Assembly: GCA_012728415.1 (NCBI GenBank)
Contig: JAAYFD010000022.1
Coordinates: 55,459 to 119,458 of the forward strand
Direction of reading: 5' to 3'
Length of the DNA: 64,000 nucleotides
Source of the DNA: Gammaproteobacteria bacterium
GTDB taxonomy: Bacteria; Pseudomonadota; Gammaproteobacteria; Pseudomonadales; Pseudomonadaceae
Made by a program: the position numbers and the translations under genes. The notes below the pieces were generated by a model, which did no database searches, was not told the origin of the DNA, and saw only the letters and a list, made by a program, of their open reading frames with translations. Positions 12,163 to 20,143 of this stretch are shown here, piece after piece; position 1 is the first letter of the stretch; each line of letters opens with the position of its first letter.

Positions 12163-12178
12163 GAGTGCAGATGCACTC
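12163..12178 (+). promoter_or_regulatory. Palindrome in cstA upstream region
   Basis: GAGTGCA-GA-TGCACTC, perfect 7-bp arms, about 44 nt before cstA ATG. Confidence 0.45.
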
Positions 12179-12221
12179 CAAAAGTCTGCACAATAAAAAC
12201 TAAAAAAGAGGGAATAGCACC

Positions 12222-13895
12222 ATGAATGCGATTTTCTTGGCTCTTTTTGGCCTAACCGTCATGTTCCTGGGGTTCTTTTTTTATTCGCGCTTTATCGCTG
12301 ATAAAATTTACCAACTTGATCCTGACTTCGAAACGCCGGCACACACCATGCAAGATGGTGTGGATTACGTGCCCACCAACAAATTTGTCCTCTGGGGACA
12401 TCACTTTACCTCTGTAGCAGGTGCGGCCCCGATCGTCGGGCCAGCCATTGCCGTGATTTGGGGCTGGTTGCCGGCGCTGCTTTGGGTGGCCTTTGGTACG
12501 GTATTTTTTGCCGGTGTGCATGACATGGGTGCAGTCTGGGCCAGTGTGCGCAACAAGGCTAAATCCATGGGTGCATTGTCTGGTGATGTGGTTGGCAAGC
12601 GCGCCCGCTCCCTGTTTATGATCGTGATTTTCCTGGTGTTGTTGATGGTCAACGCGGTGTTTGGTGTAGTAATCGCCAACCTGCTGATTAATAACCCGGG
12701 CTCGGTTGTCCCGGTATGGGGTGCGATTGCTGTGGCCATGGTGATTGGCCAGGCTATTTACCGCTTCAAATGGAACTTGCCGCTGGTGTCCCTGGTGGGT
12801 GTCGTGGTGCTCTACATGCTGATCTGGATTGGACCGCAGGTGCCGATTGCATTGCCGGAGACCACTTTCGGCCTGTCTGCCAGTGCTACCTGGATCCTGC
12901 TGTTGTTTGCCTATGCCGCGGTAGCGTCTCTGCTACCGGTGTGGATGCTGTTACAGCCCCGTGACTACATCAATGGACTGCAGTTGTTTGTTGGCTTGGG
13001 TCTGCTGTACATTGCGGTGTTTGTGGCCGGCCCGACCGTGGTTGCGCCGATGATCAACCCGGATGTACCGGCTGGCACGCCTTCGCTGTTCCCGCTGCTG
13101 TTCGTGACCATCGCCTGTGGTGCGATTTCTGGTTTCCACGGTATTGTGGCCTCCGGAACCACATCCAAACAGCTGAACCGTGAGCCGGATGCCCGCCTGG
13201 TCGGTTATGGTGGTGCGCTGGGCGAGGGCACTCTGGCTTTGGCTGCGATCATTGCCGCCAGTGCAGGCTTTGCCACCTATGGTGAATGGAAAGAGGTTTA
13301 CTCCAGTTTTGGTGGCGGTGGCCTGAAGGCCTTTGTTGACGGTGGCGGTGCCATCCTGCATGCCGGTACCGGCATCAGTCCCGAGGTTTCGGCAACCATG
13401 CTGACAGTGATGGCTGCGCTGTTTGCAGGAACCACCATGGATACCGGTCTGCGCCTGCAGCGCTATATCTTCCAGGAGTGGGGCGAAATCTATAACCTGG
13501 GCTGGATGAAAAAGGCCGCGCCTGCCACTTTCCTGTCAGTGGGGAGCTGTCTGGCGCTGGCTTTTGGTGCCGGCGGTGCGTCCGGTAGCGGTGGGTTGCT
13601 GATCTGGCCGCTGTTCGGCACCACCAACCAGTTGATGGCCGGTTTGACCCTGTTGGTGATTGCCGTCATGTTGGTGCGCCGTAAAACCAATGCGATTTTT
13701 GTCATTGCGCCGATGGCGTTTATCCTGGTAATCGGTTTGTTGGCACTGGCCATCCAGATATATACCTTCTTTAGTCAGTCCAAGTGGTTCTTGTGCGGAC
13801 TGGCGATTGTGGTGCTGGTAGCCGGTGTGCTGGTGACGCTGGAATGCGCGGCAGTGTTGCGCAAAGAAAAGCAGGCGGCCGCAGCGACCGGTTAG
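12222..13895 (+). CDS. cstA: Carbon starvation protein A family transporter (CstA)
   Basis: 557 aa multi-TM; FETPAHTMQDGVDYVPTNKFVLWGHHFTSVAGAAPIVGPAIAVIWGWLPA is CstA signature. Confidence 0.95.
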   Translation: MNAIFLALFGLTVMFLGFFFYSRFIADKIYQLDPDFETPAHTMQDGVDYVPTNKFVLWGHHFTSVAGAAPIVGPAIAVIWGWLPALLWVAFGTVFFAGVHDMGAVWASVRNKAKSMGALSGDVVGKRARSLFMIVIFLVLLMVNAVFGVVIANLLINNPGSVVPVWGAIAVAMVIGQAIYRFKWNLPLVSLVGVVVLYMLIWIGPQVPIALPETTFGLSASATWILLLFAYAAVASLLPVWMLLQPRDYINGLQLFVGLGLLYIAVFVAGPTVVAPMINPDVPAGTPSLFPLLFVTIACGAISGFHGIVASGTTSKQLNREPDARLVGYGGALGEGTLALAAIIAASAGFATYGEWKEVYSSFGGGGLKAFVDGGGAILHAGTGISPEVSATMLTVMAALFAGTTMDTGLRLQRYIFQEWGEIYNLGWMKKAAPATFLSVGSCLALAFGAGGASGSGGLLIWPLFGTTNQLMAGLTLLVIAVMLVRRKTNAIFVIAPMAFILVIGLLALAIQIYTFFSQSKWFLCGLAIVVLVAGVLVTLECAAVLRKEKQAAAATG

Positions 13896-13984
13896 TGCGT
13901 TGTCAGCCTGGTTGAACAGCGCCATGCGTCCGTAGCCGGGCGCGTGGCGTTGCCACATATGGCCTGTGTTACCGGAGGCGTACA

Positions 13985-14260
13985 ATGAGCAAGCTGGGCA
14001 ATATCAAGGGCTGGATCCTTCGCGCCAATACGGCGCTGAATACCTACTATAACGCGCCTTACCGGGCAGCCATCGCCCGGGCCAAGCGTGATGAAGATGA
14101 CTTGTTCATGCTGCTGGTGTTTTCCGAGATGATGGGCATTCCAAATCCTGCTTCGTGGTATACCCTGGAGCTGCAGCCCCTGCTGCTTGAACGCTTTCAC
14201 GACTGGCATGTGCGCATGGGCATGGAAAAATCCCCTTTTGACCATATTTCTTGCTGCTAG
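13985..14260 (+). CDS. Small cytosolic protein ending in Cys-Cys-stop (cory-CC-star family-like)
   Basis: 91 aa MSKLGNIKGWILRANTALNTYYNAPYRAAIARAKRDEDDLFMLLVFSEMMGIPNPASWYTLELQPLLLERFHDWHVRMGMEKSPFDHISCC*; between cstA and ArsA-like gene. Confidence 0.8.
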   Translation: MSKLGNIKGWILRANTALNTYYNAPYRAAIARAKRDEDDLFMLLVFSEMMGIPNPASWYTLELQPLLLERFHDWHVRMGMEKSPFDHISCC

Positions 14261-14476
14261 TGGCCTGTGTGATCAATTGCTTCATTCGAGCCAGGGTGCA
14301 GGGTCTTCAGTCAGCCATGACAGCGTGACAGAGAAACAACAACACAGCATTGACGCTTTTAAATATCGAAACTGGCCAGCCAGCAGGTCATTGATATGCA
14401 AGACGTCAGTGTGGTTGCGTGATGATGCGGCTGCGCCTGGTGCGTGGCTTTTTAACACTTTTGCTTCGGGGTGGCT

Positions 14477-15481
14477 ATGTTGAAGCTAGGGCAGCTGGTA
14501 CAAGAAAGGCGCGTGCTGTTTTGTGGCGGCAAGGGTGGTGTGGGCAAGACCACGCTGTCTTGCGCCATTGCAGTCAAGGCAGCGGCTGCAGGACGGCGCA
14601 CGCTGCTGGTATCGACCGATCCGGCCCACAGCCTGTCAGACGCCTTTGCCCGTCCTGTAGGCAACCGTGAGTTGTGCCTGGCAGAGAACCTGTTTGCCCT
14701 GGAGCTGGACCCGGATGCCGAAGTGGATGCCTATCTTGAACGGGTATTGTCACACATGCGGCGTTATGTAAACCCGGATCAGGTCAGCGAGCTGCGGCGG
14801 CAGCTGCAGCTATCCAGACAGTCACCCGGAGCGCAAGAGGCGGCTATTCTTGAGCGGTTGGCGCGCCTGCTCGATGACGGACTGGAGCAGTACGACCTGA
14901 TTGTCTTCGATACAGCGCCTACTGGTCATACCCTGCGCTTGTTGACTTTGCCGGAGGTCATGTCTGTATGGACCGAGGGGCTGCTTAAGCATAACAGGAA
15001 GGCCGAGCACCTGGGCTCGGTGCTGGAGCACTTGAGCCCCGGACGCAGCATCGACAGCCTGACGCAAGACCCGGCCAAGCATGCAGTGGAAGGGCTGGAT
15101 GATCGCCAGCAAAAATTGCTGAGTACCCTGCTGGAACGCCAGCGTCTGTTTCATCGCATGCGACATTTGTTGACAGACGCAGGAAAGACCGGTTTTTTGT
15201 TTGTGCTGACACCCGAACGCCTGCCAGTCATGGAGACCGAGCGGGCTGTCCGCGCCCTTGAAGAAGGCAAGATCGGTGTTGCCGGGTTGCTGGTCAACCG
15301 GGTGATGCCCGGGCAGGTCATGGATAACGAGTTCTGGCGCAGCCGCTTGCAGCAGCAGCAACAGTATCTTGCCGACATTGGGCAGCGTTTTGCCGGTTTG
15401 CCGCGACAGCATGTGGAGCTGCAGCAGCATGATATTCAGGGTCTGGAGGCATTGCAAGCACTGGCCCGGCAGCTGGTCTGA
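14477..15481 (+). CDS. ArsA/TRC40 (Get3)-family P-loop ATPase, single-domain
   Basis: CGGKGGVGKTTLSCAIAVKAAAAGRRTLLVSTDPAHSLSDAF; VFDTAPTGHTLRLLTLPE; possible GTG start at 14471. Confidence 0.88.
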   Translation: MLKLGQLVQERRVLFCGGKGGVGKTTLSCAIAVKAAAAGRRTLLVSTDPAHSLSDAFARPVGNRELCLAENLFALELDPDAEVDAYLERVLSHMRRYVNPDQVSELRRQLQLSRQSPGAQEAAILERLARLLDDGLEQYDLIVFDTAPTGHTLRLLTLPEVMSVWTEGLLKHNRKAEHLGSVLEHLSPGRSIDSLTQDPAKHAVEGLDDRQQKLLSTLLERQRLFHRMRHLLTDAGKTGFLFVLTPERLPVMETERAVRALEEGKIGVAGLLVNRVMPGQVMDNEFWRSRLQQQQQYLADIGQRFAGLPRQHVELQQHDIQGLEALQALARQLV

Positions 15482-15502
15482 GAGCTCCGCCGGAGCGGGG
15501 TT

Positions 15503-16366
15503 TTACTCTATGTTTTGAATTTGTTCGCGCATTTGCTCAATCAGTACCTTGATATTGACTGCAGCCTGGGTGGTGCGTACGTCAATTGCTTTGGAGCCAA
15601 GGGTGTTGGCCTCGCGGTTTAGCTCTTGCATCAGGAAGTCCAGCCGGCGGCCGACCGGCTGCTTGCTATTGAGTACACGGCGCACCTCGTTAAGGTGGGT
15701 ATGCAGACGATCGAGTTCTTCGGCAACATCACTGCGTTGGGCCAGCATGACCAGCTCTTGCTCAAGCCGCTGTGGATCGATTTCCAGGGCAATCTCCTGG
15801 CAGCGGTCGAGGATTTTCTGGCGCTGGGCGTCAAGCATGCCGGGAATGGCATCGGCCAGTGTGCGGGTTTCCTGTTCGATGCTGTCGAGCCGCTCGCTGA
15901 TCAGGCGGGCCAGCTCAGCGCCTTCACGGGCGCGGCTGTCTTTTAGCTGCGCCAGTGTCCGGTTGAACAGCTGCAGGGCGTCTGTCTGCAATTGTTCGCC
16001 ATTGGCTTCCGGTGGGCTGAGTACACCAGGTTGCAGCATGATTTGTATTGGGTCCAGTGGTGCGGGCTGACTTATCAGGGCGGCAATCTGTTCGGCGGCA
16101 GTGACCACTTCACGGGCACGCTCCAGGTTGAGACTGCCGCGGGTATCTGCGTGTGCTTCGGTTAGCTGCAGGCTGCACTCGATCTTGCCGCGTGACAGCC
16201 CCTTGCGCAGCAGCTCGCGTATCGTGCTTTCAAGGGTACGCAGGCTTTCCGGCAGGCGTAGATGGGGCTCCAGGAAGCGATGGTTGACCGAGCGGATTTC
16301 CCAAGTCAAGGTGCCGTAGGGGCCGCTGTGTTCTTGGCGGGCAAAAGCGGTCATGCTGTGAGCCAT
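15503..16366 (-). CDS. yicC: YicC/YloC family endoribonuclease
   Basis: MAHSMTAFARQEHSGPYGTLTWEIRSVNHRFLEPHLRLPESLR; C-term LDFLMQELNREANTLGSKA. Confidence 0.93.
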   Translation of the reverse strand: MAHSMTAFARQEHSGPYGTLTWEIRSVNHRFLEPHLRLPESLRTLESTIRELLRKGLSRGKIECSLQLTEAHADTRGSLNLERAREVVTAAEQIAALISQPAPLDPIQIMLQPGVLSPPEANGEQLQTDALQLFNRTLAQLKDSRAREGAELARLISERLDSIEQETRTLADAIPGMLDAQRQKILDRCQEIALEIDPQRLEQELVMLAQRSDVAEELDRLHTHLNEVRRVLNSKQPVGRRLDFLMQELNREANTLGSKAIDVRTTQAAVNIKVLIEQMREQIQNIE

Positions 16367-16634
16367 GGACTGTCCTCGTGATGGTAAAATAGGCATTCTA
16401 GCGAAAATACAGGCTGTGTGCCCTGTTCCCGGGCAGTGCCTGGCCGGACGGGCTGGTGGTGCTGTCTGTGCGTTGTTGCTCAAGTTGTCAGCGAGTGTCT
16501 GCATGTACCGGGCCGCACGGAATAGCCGCATAGGGCATGTGGTGTTTCAGTGCATAACAAACCAGGCTGACTCAACGGTTTGTGGCTTGTACAGCGGACA
16601 GTAACCGAATCCTTTATACTGCCTGTAGTGTATA

Positions 16635-16661
16635 GCGGCGAACCTGGTTCGCCGCTTTTTT
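16635..16661 (+). terminator. Intrinsic terminator-like hairpin in the rph leader
   Basis: GCGGCGAAC-CTG-GTTCGCCGC followed by T6. Confidence 0.7.
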
Positions 16662-16684
16662 GAAGCTTTGAGGGGGAGGCACCC

Positions 16685-17413
16685 ATGATCCGTCCTAGTG
16701 GCCGCGCAGCTGACCAGCTGCGAGAAGTAAAGATTACCCGCAACTATACCTGTCACGCCGAAGGTTCGGTACTGGTGGAGTTTGGCCAGACCAGGGTGAT
16801 TTGTACCGTTAGCGTGGAAAGTGGTGTGCCACGTTTTTTGCGTGGCCAGAACCAGGGCTGGTTGACGGCCGAATATGGTATGTTGCCCCGGGCAACGGGT
16901 GAGCGTACTCGTCGTGAGGCAACCAGTGGCAAACAGGGCGGCCGCACGCTGGAAATTCAGCGCCTGATTGGTCGTTCGCTGCGTGCTGCAGTAGATCTTG
17001 CCGCACTTGGCGAGTACACCCTGACCGTAGACTGTGATGTTATCCAGGCTGACGGCGGCACCCGTACCGCAGCTATTACAGGTGCCATGGTGGCAGTGGA
17101 AGATGCCCTGAAAACCATGCAGGAGCGTGGCTGGTTAAAAGCGGACAAGCCCTTGCCGCTGAAACAGCGCATTGCGGCGGTGTCGGTTGGCATCTACCAG
17201 GGTGGGGCGGTGCTCGATCTGGACTATCCGGAGGACTCAACTGCAGAAACCGACCTGAATGTGGTAATGACAGATGCGGGTGGTTTTATCGAAGTGCAGG
17301 GTACGGCAGAGGGCTCGCCGTTTAGCGCGCCAGAGTTCAATGCGATGCTGGCACTGGCGGAAAAAGGCATCAGCGAGCTGTTTGCCATTCAGCAGATGGC
17401 GCTGGAAAGCTGA
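16685..17413 (+). CDS. rph: Ribonuclease PH
   Basis: [45 protein letters not shown]. Confidence 0.97.
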   Translation: MIRPSGRAADQLREVKITRNYTCHAEGSVLVEFGQTRVICTVSVESGVPRFLRGQNQGWLTAEYGMLPRATGERTRREATSGKQGGRTLEIQRLIGRSLRAAVDLAALGEYTLTVDCDVIQADGGTRTAAITGAMVAVEDALKTMQERGWLKADKPLPLKQRIAAVSVGIYQGGAVLDLDYPEDSTAETDLNVVMTDAGGFIEVQGTAEGSPFSAPEFNAMLALAEKGISELFAIQQMALES

Positions 17414-17608
17414 CTCTTGTTGTGTTCAGTGAGCGGCCATCCTTACCCCGGCCTGTGTCCTGCCGGAAGGCGTGATGCACATGCGCGGCCAGGAAGCAAA
17501 GTCCGGCGAGGTGTTGCGACTATCAAGGGTGGCGCCTGCCGTGAGCGGAGAGGCGGATTGTCATGTTGCAGAACGACAGGCTGTATCTGGTGGGTGGCAG
17601 GGTAGCAC

Positions 17609-18388
17609 TTAAAAGCTCAGTGTCCAGTCATAGTCAACCTGCAGGGGTGCGTGCCCGGAAAAGCGCGGCTGGCGGAACAGGCGGGCGGTGCGCACAATAC
17701 GCTTCAGCCCGGGGGTGAGCAGCTGGTAGTCGAAACGCCAGCCCAGATTAAGCATTTCTGCTTGCTCGCTGTCGGGCCACCAGCTGAACTGCTCCCCCTC
17801 GCGTGAAACTTCACGTAGCGCGTCAATGTATCCCATGTTGTGTATCAGTTCGTCCAGCCAGGCACGTTCGGCTGGCAAAAAACCAGGTGTTTGCTGACAG
17901 TCGCGCCAGTGTTTGACATCAAACTTTTGATGGGCAATGAAAGCAGAAGCACAGTAGATGTAGTCGCGCCGCTTGCGTCGCTGCTTGTCCAGATAGCGGC
18001 CGAGGTCTTCCATGAATTTGAATTTGTCGTTGAGTTCGTGGTCACCTGCAGTGCCGTGGGGAAACAGCAGGCTGCCGATGCTGATTTTATCGAAGTCCGC
18101 CTGGATGTAGCGCCCATGGCGATCTGCGGACTCAAAACCCAGTGTGGTGATGATTGCCCGGGGCTGCACCCTGGTATAGAGGGCCACGCCCCCTTGCTCC
18201 GGCTGCTCGCCCGAAGCGGCGAATGCTTGGTAGCCGGGTAACTGAAACCCGGGCAGTTCAATGTCTGCGGCATCGATACGGGTATCCTGCAGGCAGATGA
18301 CATCGGCATCTTGCCGGATGAGCCAGTCTTGCAGGCCGCAGGAAACAGCGTGGTGCAAGCCGTTAACATTGATGCTGATAATGCGCAT
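17609..18388 (-). CDS. crc: Catabolite repression control protein Crc (EEP superfamily)
   Basis: 259 aa; YIQADFDKISIGSLLFPHG, YLDKQRRKRRDYIYC, WRFDYQLLTPGLKRIVRTARL match Pseudomonas Crc; flanked by rph and pyrE. Confidence 0.93.
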   Translation of the reverse strand: MRIISINVNGLHHAVSCGLQDWLIRQDADVICLQDTRIDAADIELPGFQLPGYQAFAASGEQPEQGGVALYTRVQPRAIITTLGFESADRHGRYIQADFDKISIGSLLFPHGTAGDHELNDKFKFMEDLGRYLDKQRRKRRDYIYCASAFIAHQKFDVKHWRDCQQTPGFLPAERAWLDELIHNMGYIDALREVSREGEQFSWWPDSEQAEMLNLGWRFDYQLLTPGLKRIVRTARLFRQPRFSGHAPLQVDYDWTLSF

Positions 18389-18611
18389 GGTTCGCCTCTG
18401 GGTAAAAACTGCGCATATGATACCTAAGCCGTATGGAATTGGCTAAGTAAAAGAGAATTGCTGAAACACGTGCTTTATGATGTGGGGCAGTCAGTGCGGT
18501 TTGCTGCAGGACAAAGTAAAATGCAGTGCTGGCCCGTATACTGGCAAGATGACAGAGTACATCACCGCTGGTTAAACAGGGTGTTCATCCAGATTTTGGC
18601 AAGAGTCCACT

Positions 18612-19256
18612 ATGCAAGATTACCAGGAACAGTTCATTCGTTTTGCCATCGAGCGCGGCGTGTTGCGCTTTGGTGAATTCCAGCTCAAGTCGGGCCGGGT
18701 TAGCCCGTATTTTTTTAATGCCGGGTTGTTCAACAGTGGGCAGGCGCTGAGTAAGCTCGGTCAGTTTTACGCCCGGGCGCTGCTGGAGAGCGGCGTTGAT
18801 TACGATGTGCTGTTTGGTCCGGCTTACAAGGGCATTCCACTGGCAACCAGCGTGGCGATAGCGTTGGCGAACGGGCATGACCAGGACCGTCCATGGTGTT
18901 TCAACCGCAAGGAAGCCAAGGCGCATGGCGAGGGTGGCACACTGGTTGGTGCACCGCTGCAAGGCAGGGTGATGATTGTTGATGACGTGATTACCGCAGG
19001 TACGGCCATTCGAGAAGTCATGCAGATTATCAGACAGGAAGGAGCCCGGGCTGCCGGTGCCCTGATAGCCCTGGACCGGCAGGAGCGTGGGCAGGGTAAG
19101 CTGTCGGCCATCCAGGAAGTTGAGCGGGATTTTGCCATGCCGGTAATCAGCATTGTTTCCTTGCAGCAGATTATGCAATATCTGGCAGAGGACAGGCAGC
19201 TGAAGGCGTACTTGCCTGCTGTACAGCGCTACAGAGACACCTATGGCATAGCCTGA
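18612..19256 (+). CDS. pyrE: Orotate phosphoribosyltransferase
   Basis: [25 protein letters not shown] motif; [16 protein letters not shown]. Confidence 0.97.
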   Translation: MQDYQEQFIRFAIERGVLRFGEFQLKSGRVSPYFFNAGLFNSGQALSKLGQFYARALLESGVDYDVLFGPAYKGIPLATSVAIALANGHDQDRPWCFNRKEAKAHGEGGTLVGAPLQGRVMIVDDVITAGTAIREVMQIIRQEGARAAGALIALDRQERGQGKLSAIQEVERDFAMPVISIVSLQQIMQYLAEDRQLKAYLPAVQRYRDTYGIA

Positions 19257-19285
19257 TACCAGGCCAGGAACACAAGGAGCGCGAC

Positions 19286-19870
19286 ATGACCATCAAATAC
19301 GGCTGGGTTGCAGGGTTGTTTTTGCTGGGCTGTGCATCGGCACAGGCGGTTGAGTTTTATCGCTATGTGGATGCCAGCGGAGTGACCGTAATTTCCCGCC
19401 AGGGGGTGCCGTCCGATGTTATTGGCAATGGCTACGAGGTCATTAATGAGCATGGACGGGTTGTGCGGGTCGTTCCAAGAGCCTTGACCCCCGAGGAGCA
19501 TCGCCTGTTGCAAGAGGAAAGGCAGCAGGCTGAAATTGACCGGCAGCTGTTGCGCCTCTATCGTCAAGTGTCTGATGTGGAGCGGGCTGAAGAGCGCAAG
19601 CAGGCCGAAGTTGACAGCTTTATTGCTCTGGTGCGCCGAAATATCGAAGACATCAGGGAAGATAGGTCGGCGTTGCTGAAGCAGGCGGGCAACCATGAGC
19701 GGGCCGGCCGGGAAGTGCCGGCAGAATTGCTGGAAAAGATTGCCCAGCTGGAACAGAGAGAGCGCGGTTATCTTCAGGAAGTCGAACGCTATCAGCAAAT
19801 AAAGGTTGATATTGCGCAAGAGTTTGCGCTGGATAAAGAGCGTGTTGAGTTTCTGCTGAATTCGCGTTAA
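19286..19870 (+). CDS. DUF4124-domain secreted coiled-coil protein
   Basis: Signal peptide then VEFYRYVDASGVTVISRQGVP; C-terminal coiled coil. Confidence 0.65.
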   Translation: MTIKYGWVAGLFLLGCASAQAVEFYRYVDASGVTVISRQGVPSDVIGNGYEVINEHGRVVRVVPRALTPEEHRLLQEERQQAEIDRQLLRLYRQVSDVERAEERKQAEVDSFIALVRRNIEDIREDRSALLKQAGNHERAGREVPAELLEKIAQLEQRERGYLQEVERYQQIKVDIAQEFALDKERVEFLLNSR

Positions 19871-20143
19871 GCGCTAAAAAAAGCAGAAAAAATTGAGTCT
19901 GCGGATGAACTGCAGTACCCTTCCAGTCCTTTTTGATTAAAAAGGCGTCTTTCAAGCCGGAGCATTTCCGGACTTTTTGGGAGCATTGTTCCCATGTGAT
20001 TGGCCACAAAGGCAGACCTTCTGCCCGGCCGCTTTTGATTACCCTGTTGGTAATTGTCTTCCCTGCGGGGGATACCCAGTCGGGCAAGCTTTGTCGTGCC
20101 GTTTTTTTGGCGTTTATGCTTGCCATGGATATGGAGACTACCC

